A stretch of DNA of 64,000 bases, taken from assembly GCF_003991195.1 (NCBI RefSeq), contig NZ_RCWL01000002.1, positions 372,001-436,000 on the forward strand, read 5' to 3'. The position numbers and the translations under genes are program-made. This stretch comes from Gynurincola endophyticus. GTDB taxonomy: Bacteria; Bacteroidota; Bacteroidia; Chitinophagales; Chitinophagaceae. Below, piece by piece: positions 18,401 through 27,464 of this stretch. Position 1 is the first letter of the stretch; each line of letters opens with the position of its first letter. Below the pieces are notes generated by a model. The model saw nothing but the letters and a program-made list of their open reading frames with translations. It was not told where the DNA came from and did not search any database.

Positions 18401-20249
18401 TTACAAACTATTCAACAGGTTCAACTTTAATGCTAACGGTGAAAATAAAGGATATGATTTTATAGCGAAGGGATATTATCAGTTTCCCGACTCAACGCAC
18501 GAAGAATATCTTTCGGTAGAAGCTGAAATCAAAGAAACGAAAGTAGATCTGCTGGGGCAATACCTTACCGGTGTATTCAGAGAATTTAAAGGTTTTGGTA
18601 CCGGCCATATGAAAATCAGCGGCCATCCGTCAAACCTGACTTATGTAGGCGAGGTGGATGCTAAAAATCTGGAATTAAAAGTTGACTATACCAACGTTAC
18701 CTATAAAGTACCTACTGCACATATTAATTTTCTTGATGACCGTGTAGAGTTCCGGTCATTCAACATTTATGATCATTTCGGCAATGGAGGAACAGTTAGT
18801 CGCGGTATATTAAAACATAAAGCCTGGAATGATTTACATTTTGACTTTGCGTTGAACTCACCAAAGATATTGGTGCTGGATACCAAAGATGCCAGAAACG
18901 AAGTGTTTTACGGCAGTATCATAGCAAAAGCAAACGTTAACTTTTCTGGTCCGCTCGATAACATGCGTTTAGATGCAAGAGGCGAACCCGCAGATACCTC
19001 CCGTTTGTTCATACATAATACCACTTCTAGAGAAAGCGGACAGGCAGATTTTATTTCGTGGAAGTTATACGGTGACGAAATCAGTAATACTGAAAATAAA
19101 AGTGGTAACAATCTGGTGATGAACCTCGATGTTGCTGCTAACAACCTGGCAAACATGTATGTAATACTCGATGAAATTACGGGGGATGTTATTCATGCAC
19201 AGGGTTCAGGTAATTTAAAAATGCGCGCTACTTCTGACGGAGAATTCACGATTACCGGTAGATACGATATAGAAAGAGGAGATTATAATTTCAATTTCCA
19301 GACGATGATCGATAAACCATTCAAATTGCGCGAAGGTGTAGGTAATTATATTCAATGGCGCAGTGATCCATATGATGCGGATATCCGTATCGTAGCGGAA
19401 TACAACGCAGAAAATGTTCGTTTCAGTGACTTAGGTTTAGACCAGTTTTCTACGACAGGCTCAGCCAGTTCTATTAATAATAATGTAAGAAAATACAGAG
19501 GTGAGGTAATTGTAGTAGCGACCCTCACCGATCAGTTACTCAAACCAACTATTAACTTCGACCTGGAACTGCCACAGGGAAGCCCGTTACGCAATGATGC
19601 GGATGCCCAGGCATTGTTACAAAGAATTATTAATGACGAAAACGAGTTAAACAAGCAGGTAGCTTTTTTGATTGTGTTCAACAGTTTCGGGCCATTATCT
19701 ACCTCCAACCAGTCGAACATCGGTAACCTCGCATTTGAAGGAGTAGTAATGAATACGATTACCGGTGTGGTGAGCAGTACGCTGAGCAGAAGATTTTCTA
19801 CAATGTTCCAGAAACTCTTTAACGACAAAAGCATTAAAGTGAACTTTAACGCTCAAATATATAGTGGTTCCAACTTTTTGGATAATATTGAACGAACAGG
19901 TTTCAACCTCGACAGAACCAATCTGAACCTGAACTTCGATAAAACATTCTTTAAAGAAAGACTCACTTTTACCTTCGGAAGTGCCTTAGATTTCGGCTTA
20001 TCGTCGCAACAGATACAGGCAACGCAACGCCTACAGTTTTTACCTGACATCACTGCAGAATGGAAAATCCGTCCTGACGGAAAACTGATGCTAACATTCT
20101 TTTATCGTGACAATTATAATTACCTGAGTGGAACAGGTGCCCGTCAGAACAGATCCGGTGCGAGCATCAGCTGGCGGAAAGATTTTGAAAAAACATCCGA
20201 ACTATTCAGGAAAAAGAAAAAAACAGACACCGTGGCAAATGAAGAGTGA
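15489..20249 (+). CDS. translocation/assembly module TamB-like protein
   Basis: A giant AsmA-like protein of about 1586 residues that should span the periplasm and bridge the inner and outer membranes, acting in outer-membrane protein assembly or lipid transport. It has one N-terminal membrane helix (LVLIGLILFSWLLLQL), long repeats of beta strands, and the C-terminal DUF490/TamB domain (SGNLKMRATSDGEFTITGRYDIERGDYNFNF, then QLLKPTINFDLELPQGSPL and NLNFDKTFFKERLTF). With the GTG start used here no positive residues precede the helix. In frame upstream, a CTG at 15459 would add RKFWKIFRI, a far more typical N-terminus, so the true start may be that CTG. It lies alone between two terminators. 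Confidence 0.85.
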   Translation: MVLVLIGLILFSWLLLQLKPVQNYLVHKAAQNLSARLGTEVKVGKVDIEFFNKLSLNEVFIQDEYRDTLLFAGQVSLNLTDWFFFKDEIVLHYLGLKDVKAYLQRDATDWNYQHIVNFFSSQDTAQKATKPILLKLEKLDLENIQFVQRDGWRGETLEMSFDELQFDARLFDITNRVIQLQTLTIEQPYFRVYNYEGNRPDSLKPVWVDSVYQNDPEHLRWNVSNWDIRIMNAYLKKGTFINDANRPRAIYDYFDESHIVFNDINAHFNDLKFEQDSIKAILNLSTKERSGFDVKKLYSHIKWHPEAMEFHELDLQTNKSRLTNYYEMRYGTFDNMSRFISKVQLDGDFKNALLHSDDIAFFAPELKNWNKSIRVNGEIKGTIDNLSAKNLIVEAGSKTFLDGNISMKGLPDITDTYIDFAANSFKTTYEDVATLFPVVKTVNTPYLHELEFLEFAGSFTGFINNFVAFGQFNTALGKFHSDLNMKFFENQEPTYKGNITGNNFEIGKLFHQKDLATISFHGEVNGKGLKAKTLNATLDGSIESLVFKDYDYKDILVKGLIAREMFNGTLSIKDTNFILDLDGLIDISKQTPEFNFDAQILKMNLSGLNLLKDTITFNGNLNFNFQGNNIDNFLGTAKIADASIYKSGERIAFDSLIVHSRINEQNKILQVESNEFDGVLIGNFSIKDLPASFQTFLHKYYPSYINPSPYQVENENFSFVFTTRNVSEYMDMFHKKLGGFNFSSVNGRINTTENLLDLNVDIPYFTYNDYVFQDIKLKGIGNYDLLSLKSSIGYIQVNDSLYFPNTDFDISSSNDISDIILKTSANKNLNNAQFTTRIQTMKSGVKVLFGNSNFNLNGKVWNIDRNGELTLTRELIQAEKVRFSNGLQEIYLTSVPSDISHTNDLRIDISKVNLGDFSPFFLKQNLLEGLLTTHINIMDPLGNYQVDLAGSIDQMRFDNDSIGLVRMRGDYYKLFNRFNFNANGENKGYDFIAKGYYQFPDSTHEEYLSVEAEIKETKVDLLGQYLTGVFREFKGFGTGHMKISGHPSNLTYVGEVDAKNLELKVDYTNVTYKVPTAHINFLDDRVEFRSFNIYDHFGNGGTVSRGILKHKAWNDLHFDFALNSPKILVLDTKDARNEVFYGSIIAKANVNFSGPLDNMRLDARGEPADTSRLFIHNTTSRESGQADFISWKLYGDEISNTENKSGNNLVMNLDVAANNLANMYVILDEITGDVIHAQGSGNLKMRATSDGEFTITGRYDIERGDYNFNFQTMIDKPFKLREGVGNYIQWRSDPYDADIRIVAEYNAENVRFSDLGLDQFSTTGSASSINNNVRKYRGEVIVVATLTDQLLKPTINFDLELPQGSPLRNDADAQALLQRIINDENELNKQVAFLIVFNSFGPLSTSNQSNIGNLAFEGVVMNTITGVVSSTLSRRFSTMFQKLFNDKSIKVNFNAQIYSGSNFLDNIERTGFNLDRTNLNLNFDKTFFKERLTFTFGSALDFGLSSQQIQATQRLQFLPDITAEWKIRPDGKLMLTFFYRDNYNYLSGTGARQNRSGASISWRKDFEKTSELFRKKKKTDTVANEE

Positions 20250-20303
20250 TGAGTGAAGAATTAATAACAACCCAAAAATATTGTTTAACTTCTATTGAAT
20301 AAT

Positions 20304-20335
20304 AAAAAGGCATTCAGTAATCTGAATGCCTTTTT
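20304..20335. terminator. bidirectional terminator between tamB and ribBA
   Basis: A 14-bp perfect stem (AAAAAGGCATTCAG / CTGAATGCCTTTTT) around a 4-nt loop, with A and T runs on both sides. It separates convergent genes. Confidence 0.92.
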
Positions 20336-20427
20336 ATATATAATTATAGTAATGTCACCTTCATGAACTAACCTGACTCTTCCCGCACATTCTGAATTAT
20401 CAGTTATTCTTTATCCATTAATCACTG

Positions 20428-21642
20428 CTATTCGGGTTCTCTTAATATATGATGTCCTAATTTGTCTCTCTTGGTCTTCAGATAACGTTCGTTGTACTCA
20501 TTAGGTTTCATTTCGATTGCTACGTTTTCAACGATTTCCAATCCATACCCTAATAACCCTGCGCGTTTTTTTGGATTATTACTGATCAGTCTCAGTTTAG
20601 TAATATCCAGGTGGCGCAGAATCTGAGCACCTACTCCATAATCTCTTTTATCCATTGGAAAGCCCAGGTGCAGATTTGCTTCTACCGTATCCATTCCTTC
20701 TTCCTGTAGTTTATAAGCACGGAGTTTATTCAACAGTCCGATACCTCTTCCTTCCTGGTTCATATATAAGATACAACCTTTACCTTCATTTTCAACCATT
20801 TGCATGGAAGCTTGTAATTGTTCACCGCAATCGCAACGCAAAGAGTGTAAAATATCACCGGTAAAACAGGAAGAGTGAACTCTTACCAACACCGGATCAC
20901 CGGCTTTCCATTCACCCTTAATTAAGGCCAGGTGTTCATTTTTGGTATTTTTTTCGTTGAAAGCTATCAGTTTAAAATGACCATATTTAGTAGGCATATC
21001 TACCCGAACCACTTCTTCAATTAAAGAATCGGTTTTGAGTCTGTATTCAATCAGATCTTTGATAGAAATAATCTTGAGGTTGAATTTTTTAGCTATTTCC
21101 ATCAGCTCGGGCAATCGCGCCATTGTTCCGTCTTCATTGAGAATTTCAACCAATGCACCGCCGTACGGAGGGGGAAAACCTGCCAGTCGGGCCAGATCAA
21201 TGGTGGCTTCTGTATGTCCGGCTCTGCGTAACACACCGCCGATTTTAGCTCTTAAAGGAAAAATATGTCCGGGGCGCCCTAATTCTTCAGGAGTAGTTTT
21301 AGGATTAATCAACGCCTGAATGGTTTTGGAGCGGTCATGTGCAGAAATACCGGTGGTACATCCATACCCCAGCAGGTCAATACTTACGGTGAACGCAGTT
21401 TCGTGTAAAGCGGTATTGTCTGTCACCATGGGTGTTAACTTCAACTCATCGCATCGATCTTCGGGCAAGGGCGCACAAATCAAACCTCTCCCGTGTGTTG
21501 CCATGAAATTGATCATTTCAGGGGTAATATTATTGGCTGCGGTAACAAAATCGCCTTCATTTTCACGATCTTCATCGTCTACCACTATAATTAACTTGCC
21601 ATTTTTGATATCTTCTATCGCACTTTCTATTGTATCTAACAT
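20428..21642 (-). CDS. ribBA: bifunctional DHBP synthase / GTP cyclohydrolase II
   Basis: 404 residues catalysing the two entry steps of riboflavin synthesis in the cytosol. Residues 1-200 are 3,4-dihydroxy-2-butanone-4-phosphate synthase ([41 protein letters not shown]). Residues 205-404 are GTP cyclohydrolase II with the zinc cysteines in [20 protein letters not shown] and the motif [15 protein letters not shown]. Length and order match standard RibBA fusions. No FMN riboswitch was recognised in the upstream region, so any control by flavin is not visible. Confidence 0.96.
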   Translation of the reverse strand: MLDTIESAIEDIKNGKLIIVVDDEDRENEGDFVTAANNITPEMINFMATHGRGLICAPLPEDRCDELKLTPMVTDNTALHETAFTVSIDLLGYGCTTGISAHDRSKTIQALINPKTTPEELGRPGHIFPLRAKIGGVLRRAGHTEATIDLARLAGFPPPYGGALVEILNEDGTMARLPELMEIAKKFNLKIISIKDLIEYRLKTDSLIEEVVRVDMPTKYGHFKLIAFNEKNTKNEHLALIKGEWKAGDPVLVRVHSSCFTGDILHSLRCDCGEQLQASMQMVENEGKGCILYMNQEGRGIGLLNKLRAYKLQEEGMDTVEANLHLGFPMDKRDYGVGAQILRHLDITKLRLISNNPKKRAGLLGYGLEIVENVAIEMKPNEYNERYLKTKRDKLGHHILREPE

Positions 21643-22246
21643 GTAGAACTATTTGTAATAAAATAACCCGGAAACCCATGTAATTGTTTTCACAATTTTG
21701 TGGGGATTAATAAGCAAGATAGGAAAAAATATAGAATTAAAGGGGAAGTCGTTGTTGAACAGCAGATAGTAAATAAAGCAGCCATTTTTCTACCGGTAAA
21801 TCAGTAGATCCAATGTTATGTAATTATGAAAAAAAGAATCAACTGAAAACCATTTCAAAACACAACTAATGTTTCAATGCCGTACAATTATGAAAAGAGT
21901 TCATTTGAAAAAAAACAATAATTCCACAATTTAGTTAGAGAAAATCCAAACATTAAAGCATACACAGGCACCTCTCTTATTAAGATAATAAAAAAGTTTG
22001 AAATAACCAAACGGTAATATGCAGGTCAAATTACCTCGTTTAACCATCAAAGGAAGTTATCAAGATTTTCAGGTCTTTAATGTGCATAATCAAGGCCGCC
22101 AAAAGTTAGCGTTTCCTTAAAATTTCTAATAAATTTGCCTCAAATTCTCCACGATCGCTTCCATTTGACTAAAAACAAGTGTTGATAGATTGGCCAGTGT
22201 TATAATATAATGTATTGTCATCAGTCTATTTTTTAAACAACCATAT
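21643..22246. other. 604-bp divergent intergenic region, no gene seen
   Basis: AT-rich spacer between ribBA (leftward) and the Oar-like receptor (rightward). No FMN riboswitch consensus, tRNA or open frame was recognised. It contains a possible -7 box (22130-22137) and an imperfect inverted repeat near 22010-22045. Confidence 0.5.
22130..22137 (+). promoter_or_regulatory. possible -7 box of the Oar-like receptor gene
   Basis: TAAATTTG matches TAnnTTTG exactly, about 110 bp upstream of the ATG. The distance would give a long leader, and no exact -33 TTTG is present. Confidence 0.3.
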
Positions 22247-25200
22247 ATGAGAAGTATTAAGTATCATCTACTCACTATTATTTGCGTTTTTTCATTTGCT
22301 ATCAGTGGATTAGCGCAGGTAACCTCTAGTAGCATTACAGGTACGGTCAAAAATGCAGCCGGTGAAATTCAACCCGGTGCTACTGTAAAAGCTATTCACC
22401 AACCAACCGGAACTGTTTCCACAGTACAAACTGACAGAGCAGGTATTTACAACATTGTAAACCTTATCCCAGGCGGACCTTATTCAGTAGTGGTAACATT
22501 TGTTGGGTTTGAAAATATTGAGCAAAACGATATTCGTCTTCAATTAGGTGAAAATTTACGTTTGGATTTAGTTTTCGGACAAACCAAATCAGCAGAATTA
22601 GAAACGGTTACGATTACCGGTAGCAGAGTACCAAGAAAAACAGGTGCTGCCACCAGTATCGGTAAAGAACAAATTGCTTCATTACCTACTTTAAGCAGAG
22701 GATTAAGCGATTTCACCCGTTTAACACCACAGGCAAACGGTAACTCTTTCGGTGGTGCTAACAACCGTTTTAACAATATTACAATTGACGGTGCTGTAAA
22801 CAACGACGTATTCGGTTTAGCAGGTTCAGGTACTCCTGGCGGACAAGCCGGTACACAACCGATTTCATTAGATGCGATTTCTGAACTTCAGGTAGTATTA
22901 GCTCCTTATGATGTTAGTTATGGTAACTTTACAGGTGCCGGTGTAAATGCCGTTACCCGTTCAGGTACGAACAACTTCGAAGGTTCAGTTTACTATTTTG
23001 TAAGAAACGAAAATACAATCGGTAGAGATCCGGTTACGAAAGCTGCTTCTGATGAGTTCAGTATCAAACAATACGGCTTCCGTTTAGGCGGTCCGATCAT
23101 CAAAAACAAATTATTCTTCTTCGTAAACGGAGAATTGGGCAGAGAAACAACTCCTTCATTATACAATATCGGCCAGTCTTCAGTAGCCAGCAATGCTACA
23201 GAAATCAACACCCTGGCTGATTACGTAAGAACTACTTACGGCTATGATGTAGGCGGTACCGGTTTAGTAAACACACAACGTCGTTCTGATAAGGTATTTG
23301 CACGTTTAGACTGGAACATCAACGATGTACACCGTTTAACATTACGTCATAACTACATTAAAGCGTACGACGATATCTTCAGCAGATCTAACACGATCTT
23401 CAGATACGGAAACAACGGTTACAGATTTAACAATGAACAGAACATTACTGTTATGGAGTTAAAAAGCCGTTTCAGCAACCAGGTTTCAAACAGCTTAATC
23501 ATTGGTTTACATAAAATCAGAGATTTCCGTTCAACATCCGGTGCTTTATTCCCTCAGGTAGAGATTGCTCACAATGGTGGTACAATTCAATTAGGTTCTG
23601 ACAGATCATCTACTGCAAACGCATTGGATCAGGACATTTTCGAGATCACCAACAACTTAAAACTGTTTAAAGGTGCGCACACGATCACGATCGGTACACA
23701 CAACGAGTTTTACAAATTCTCAAACCTGTTCATCAATAACTTGAATGGCCGTTGGCAGTACCAAAGCTTACAAGCTTTCTACGACAACCGTCCTAACACT
23801 TTTGCAACAACTTTCTCTAACATTCCGGGAGAAGAAAAACCAAGAGCTGCTTTCAATGCTGCTCAGTTAGGTTTATACATTCAGGACGAGTGGAGAGTGA
23901 ACAACCTGTTCAGCTTAACTTACGGATTAAGAGCTGATATGCCATTGATCAATACCACTCCTGCCGACAACCCGGCTGCAAAAACTTTAGGTGATTACAG
24001 CACGAGCAACGTTCCTAACAAACAAATCTTATGGTCTCCGAGAGTTGGTTTCAACTATGACCTGAGAGGTGACAAAAAATATGTATTGAGAGGTGGTGTA
24101 GGTATCTTTACAGGCCGTGTACCGTTTGTATGGATCTCTAACCAATTCTCCAACACTGGTTTGATGTTAAGCACGATCAGCCAGAACGGTGGAGATGCTA
24201 ACCCATCACAAGTAAACGGTGGTAACGGGTTCATTCCGGATGCTACTCAACAACATACTGCTGTTGGTAACGTAGGTAACACATTTGAGATGAACTTAAT
24301 TGATAAAGATTTCAAATTACCGCAGGTGTTAAGAGCTAACATCGCTGTGGATATGAAATTACCAGGCGGTATCAATGGTACACTTGAAGCAATGTACAGC
24401 CAAACCATCAACAACGTTTTGTATAAAGACATCAACCTTGATTACTCAAACCAGGGTACTGTTAACCAACAATACAACCAGGGAGCTGATCAACGTGTTG
24501 CGTATGGTTCAACCAATAATGACAGACGTATTAACGATAACATCACTAACGCGATCTTTATCACTAATACGAATAAAGGGCATACTTATAATTTAACTGC
24601 TTCATTAAACAAATCATGGAGCTGGTTATATTTACAAGCTGCTTACAACTATAATATCGCTAAAGATATCAATAGTGGTACTTCTTCTACAGCATTATCA
24701 AACTGGGAGTTTGTACAGGTAGTAGGTGACCCTAACATTCCTTCTCTGGCGTATTCTTCCCACATGTTACGTCACCGTATCACAGGGGTTGCTACTTTCA
24801 ACTTAGAGTGGAGTGAAGCTACAAAAACGACTATTTCATTCTTCTATCAGGGTAACTCTGGTCAAAGATTTACTTATTTAACAAACGCTGACTTAAACAG
24901 CGACGGCAGAACCGGTAACGACTTATTATATGTACCGGCTAATGCTTCTGAAATTAAATTCAACACATACACTACAGGTGGTGTTACTTATACTCCGCAA
25001 CAACAGTCTGATGCATTTTTTGCATACATCGACGGAGATAAATATTTAAGTTCAAGAAAAGGTAAGTATGCTGAAAGAAACGGTGCTGAATTACCCTGGC
25101 AACACGTAGTAGATATGCGTATAGCGCGTGACTACTTCTTCAAAATTGCCGGTAAAAAACATAGTGTTCAGTTAACTTTGGATATCTTCAACGTAACTAA

Positions 25201-25378
25201 CCTGATCAACAAAGAGTGGGGCCGTCAATACTTCGTAAGTAACCAGGCTGCTACAGTTTTAGGTACCAGCGGTTCAGGTGCAGGTGCAGGTTATACCTTT
25301 AATCCTAACTACAACTTAAGATCTATGAACTTCGGTTCAAGATGGCAAGGTCAGTTTGGTGTTCGTTATAGCTTCTAA
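22247..25378 (+). CDS. Oar-like TonB-dependent outer-membrane receptor
   Basis: 1043 residues. Signal peptide (MRSIKYHLLTIICVFSFAISGLAQ), then a carboxypeptidase-regulatory-like domain (about 25-110: SSITGTVKNAAGEIQPGATVKA), a plug domain (about 115-240: VTITGSRVPRKTGAATSIGKEQIASLPTLSRGLSDFTRLTPQ, NNITIDGAVNNDVFG), and a long beta barrel ending in the aromatic GQFGVRYSF. The plug sequence and the DAISELQVVLAPYDVSYGNFTGAGVNAVTRSGTN stretch are typical of the Oar subgroup, large barrels with unknown or peptide/protein cargo. It is not next to a SusD-type lipoprotein, so it is not a SusCD pair. A perfect terminator follows. Repetitive codon choice suggests high expression. Confidence 0.88.
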   Translation: MRSIKYHLLTIICVFSFAISGLAQVTSSSITGTVKNAAGEIQPGATVKAIHQPTGTVSTVQTDRAGIYNIVNLIPGGPYSVVVTFVGFENIEQNDIRLQLGENLRLDLVFGQTKSAELETVTITGSRVPRKTGAATSIGKEQIASLPTLSRGLSDFTRLTPQANGNSFGGANNRFNNITIDGAVNNDVFGLAGSGTPGGQAGTQPISLDAISELQVVLAPYDVSYGNFTGAGVNAVTRSGTNNFEGSVYYFVRNENTIGRDPVTKAASDEFSIKQYGFRLGGPIIKNKLFFFVNGELGRETTPSLYNIGQSSVASNATEINTLADYVRTTYGYDVGGTGLVNTQRRSDKVFARLDWNINDVHRLTLRHNYIKAYDDIFSRSNTIFRYGNNGYRFNNEQNITVMELKSRFSNQVSNSLIIGLHKIRDFRSTSGALFPQVEIAHNGGTIQLGSDRSSTANALDQDIFEITNNLKLFKGAHTITIGTHNEFYKFSNLFINNLNGRWQYQSLQAFYDNRPNTFATTFSNIPGEEKPRAAFNAAQLGLYIQDEWRVNNLFSLTYGLRADMPLINTTPADNPAAKTLGDYSTSNVPNKQILWSPRVGFNYDLRGDKKYVLRGGVGIFTGRVPFVWISNQFSNTGLMLSTISQNGGDANPSQVNGGNGFIPDATQQHTAVGNVGNTFEMNLIDKDFKLPQVLRANIAVDMKLPGGINGTLEAMYSQTINNVLYKDINLDYSNQGTVNQQYNQGADQRVAYGSTNNDRRINDNITNAIFITNTNKGHTYNLTASLNKSWSWLYLQAAYNYNIAKDINSGTSSTALSNWEFVQVVGDPNIPSLAYSSHMLRHRITGVATFNLEWSEATKTTISFFYQGNSGQRFTYLTNADLNSDGRTGNDLLYVPANASEIKFNTYTTGGVTYTPQQQSDAFFAYIDGDKYLSSRKGKYAERNGAELPWQHVVDMRIARDYFFKIAGKKHSVQLTLDIFNVTNLINKEWGRQYFVSNQAATVLGTSGSGAGAGYTFNPNYNLRSMNFGSRWQGQFGVRYSF

Positions 25379-25397
25379 TAATTTAAGCTCTTCAATA

Positions 25398-25432
25398 AAA
25401 AAGGGTGTATCTTTTTCAGATACACCCTTTTT
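25398..25432 (+). terminator. terminator after the Oar-like receptor
   Basis: A 15-bp perfect stem (AAAAAGGGTGTATCT / AGATACACCCTTTTT) with a 5-nt loop. Confidence 0.93.
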
Positions 25433-25533
25433 CGTGCTATAAATTAACATTAAGTAATGAAGCGTTTCAGTTGTTGATTGTTTAGCCAGACAGAAGCTAC
25501 TTTCTTATGAATACCTTCACTTCTGAACGGTTA

Positions 25534-26337
25534 TTACAGAATACACTTTTTCCAATAAACAGGTATTGCTTTTGCCCATGTAGCCACATCATGTTTTCCC
25601 CCTTCTATCTGATAATAGAAATAGTCACGCCCTTCTTTTTTTCCTTTTTTTGACAAGAGCCGCATTAAATCAATCGTATCATCAATACTATCAATAACCC
25701 CGTTCTTATTACGGTCTTCTTTTTCATCAAGGGTGCCGCATTCAAAGAAAAATTTCAACCCATCCGGTAAGTTGGTCATTTGTTTTAACTTATAATGCAT
25801 TAACCGGTCGGTGTTTTCATCATACTTAGCATGGTTTTTATCCATTTTACGCCACCATAAAGAGCCTGACATTACTCCGACCGAAGCTACTTTCAATGAA
25901 TTATTGAGGGCAAAATCGAGCATCGATAACGCACCCAATGAAAATCCCATTAAATGAATTGACTGAAACTGTTTAACCTTAAAATAAGATAATATAAACG
26001 GATACAGTTCGTGTTCAATAAAATGCTGGTATTTTCCGGCAAGCGTACCTCTGCCCAGATAATCCGGTTGATCCTTCATTCCATATTTCTGTATACGGCT
26101 TTCACCGGCTTCTATACCTATACATAATAAAGGCCGCCCGCTGGCTGCGATCCAACCGTCTAAGATTTCCTCAAACTTCATTTTTGGCAGGTCCTGGCCG
26201 TCATTTATCAATAACAATCCCATTTCCTCAGGTTGCACAATACCTGTAGGCAAATAACAATGTAAAACGATCTCTTCCTCTAAAGCGTTTGCCTTTAAAC
26301 TATACGTTTCGTAAAAAATGGATGTCTCTTTCAGCAT
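25534..26337 (-). CDS. alpha/beta-hydrolase esterase with an EF-hand-like loop
   Basis: 267 residues, no signal peptide, so cytosolic. It belongs to the putative esterase (esterase D / Fes-like) group: LLINDGQD oxyanion region, nucleophile elbow GFSLG (Ser133), and catalytic His249 in GGKHDVATW. Between them, residues 208-219 (DRNKNGVIDSID) match the 12-residue EF-hand calcium loop at positions 1, 3, 5, 6, 8, 9 and 12, an unusual insertion in a cytosolic esterase. It is divergent from the first ATP-grasp gene, with 110 bp between the start codons, and may hydrolyse the product or an intermediate of the amidoligase cluster. The substrate is unknown. Confidence 0.78.
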   Translation of the reverse strand: MLKETSIFYETYSLKANALEEEIVLHCYLPTGIVQPEEMGLLLINDGQDLPKMKFEEILDGWIAASGRPLLCIGIEAGESRIQKYGMKDQPDYLGRGTLAGKYQHFIEHELYPFILSYFKVKQFQSIHLMGFSLGALSMLDFALNNSLKVASVGVMSGSLWWRKMDKNHAKYDENTDRLMHYKLKQMTNLPDGLKFFFECGTLDEKEDRNKNGVIDSIDDTIDLMRLLSKKGKKEGRDYFYYQIEGGKHDVATWAKAIPVYWKKCIL

Positions 26338-26341
26338 ACTG

Positions 26342-26349
26342 CAAATGTA
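26342..26349 (-). promoter_or_regulatory. -7 box of the esterase gene, 4 nt from the ATG
   Basis: Minus-strand TACATTTG is an exact TAnnTTTG match, four bases before the start codon, which predicts a leaderless transcript. Confidence 0.45.
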
Positions 26350-26400
26350 AAAATTTAAGTGGGATGAATAAGGTAAAACGTTTACCGGTATTGCAATTGA

Positions 26401-26432
26401 TTTGTTTTTTTGACGCTGAAACGATATATTTG
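26401..26432 (+). promoter_or_regulatory. promoter of the ATP-grasp/amidoligase operon
   Basis: TTTG at 26401-26404, a 20-bp spacer and TATATTTG at 26425-26432 fit the Bacteroidota -33/-7 consensus. The predicted start lies roughly 8-12 bp before the ATG at 26448. Confidence 0.6.
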
Positions 26433-26447
26433 GTTAGCACTAAAAAC

Positions 26448-27407
26448 ATGCATATGAAGAAAATCGGGGTACTTTTCGGAAAAGAAAGATCTTTTCCTCC
26501 CGCCCTCATTAATAAGATTAATGAAATGGCAGTTCCGGATGTTATGGCAGAGGCAGTATCTATCGATAAAGTGATACAGGGCGAACCGACTGAATATGCT
26601 GTAATTTTTGACAGAATTTCGCACGACGTACCTTTTTACAGAGCTTTTCTGAAAAATGCGGCCCTGAATGGTACGGCAGTGATTAATAATCCTTTCTGGT
26701 GGAGTGCCGACGAGAAGTTTTTCAATAACTGTCTGGCTACCAAAATAGGCGTACCGGTTCCGAAAACGGTCATTCTTCCTTCCAGAGACCTTCCGACAGA
26801 TACTTCACATGAATCTTTCAGTAACCTGGCCTATCCGCTCGACTGGCAGGGTATTTTTGACTATATCGGATTTCCGGCCTACATGAAACCTTTTGCAGGC
26901 GGCGGTTGGAAAAACGTTTATAAGTTAAACAGCCAGCAGGAGTTTTTCGAACGCCATGCCGAAACCGGCCAGCTGGTGATGTTGTTACAGGAAGAAATTG
27001 TTTTTGAAGAATACTACAGATGTTATTGTATCGGCGGTAAATACGTTCGTATCATGCCTTACGAGCCGAGAAACCCGTTTCATTTGAGGTATGTGGCAGA
27101 TTTTTCTCCTACCCCGGAAAAATTGCAGGAAATGGAAGAGATCGTTTTAAAACTCAATCAATACCTCGGATACGATTTCAATACCGTAGAATTAGCCGTT
27201 CGCGATGGAATTCCTTACGCAATCGATTTTTGCAACCCCGCTCCCGATGCAGACCTGTTTAGTGTGGGCGAAGAAAATTTCGAATGGGTGGTAAATACAG
27301 TGGCTAAATATGCTATTGAAAAAGCGCAATCTTTTGTACCCGGTAAAGACAACCTCACCTGGGGTAAATACATTCATAACAGCGCAAACAAAACACCGTT
27401 AATATAA
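26448..27407 (+). CDS. ATP-grasp (RimK/D-Ala-D-Ala ligase-like) protein
   Basis: 319 residues. An ATP-grasp ligase that should activate a carboxylate as an acyl phosphate and join it to an amine. Visible are the N-terminal pre-ATP-grasp region (MKKIGVLFGKERSFPPALI), the glycine-rich ATP loop (FPAYMKPFAGGGWKNVYKL), the strand VMLLQEEIVFEEYYRCYCIGGKYVRI, and the magnesium-binding end NTVELAVRDGIPYAIDFCNPAPDADL, which carries acidic and Asn ligands. The longer open frame upstream lacks similarity, and the promoter box lies inside it, so MHMKKIGV is the start. An equally good ATG is two codons on. It is first in a run with the amidoligase 57 bp downstream. The substrate is unknown. Confidence 0.82.
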   Translation: MHMKKIGVLFGKERSFPPALINKINEMAVPDVMAEAVSIDKVIQGEPTEYAVIFDRISHDVPFYRAFLKNAALNGTAVINNPFWWSADEKFFNNCLATKIGVPVPKTVILPSRDLPTDTSHESFSNLAYPLDWQGIFDYIGFPAYMKPFAGGGWKNVYKLNSQQEFFERHAETGQLVMLLQEEIVFEEYYRCYCIGGKYVRIMPYEPRNPFHLRYVADFSPTPEKLQEMEEIVLKLNQYLGYDFNTVELAVRDGIPYAIDFCNPAPDADLFSVGEENFEWVVNTVAKYAIEKAQSFVPGKDNLTWGKYIHNSANKTPLI

Positions 27408-27464
27408 ACTTTTTTAATTATCACTTAAAAGAATTTATTTTACCGGCTCAATTCAAAAAATCAA

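Noticed and set aside
21643-21900. Possible FMN riboswitch upstream of ribBA
   Set aside because: None of the conserved RFN-element segments could be found on the minus strand.
22247-25378. SusC of a polysaccharide utilisation locus
   Set aside because: No SusD-like lipoprotein or glycoside hydrolase is adjacent, and the plug sequence is Oar-like.
26289-26447. Upstream extension of the first ATP-grasp protein
   Set aside because: The extension overlaps the promoter and the esterase start and has no similarity to the family N-terminus.
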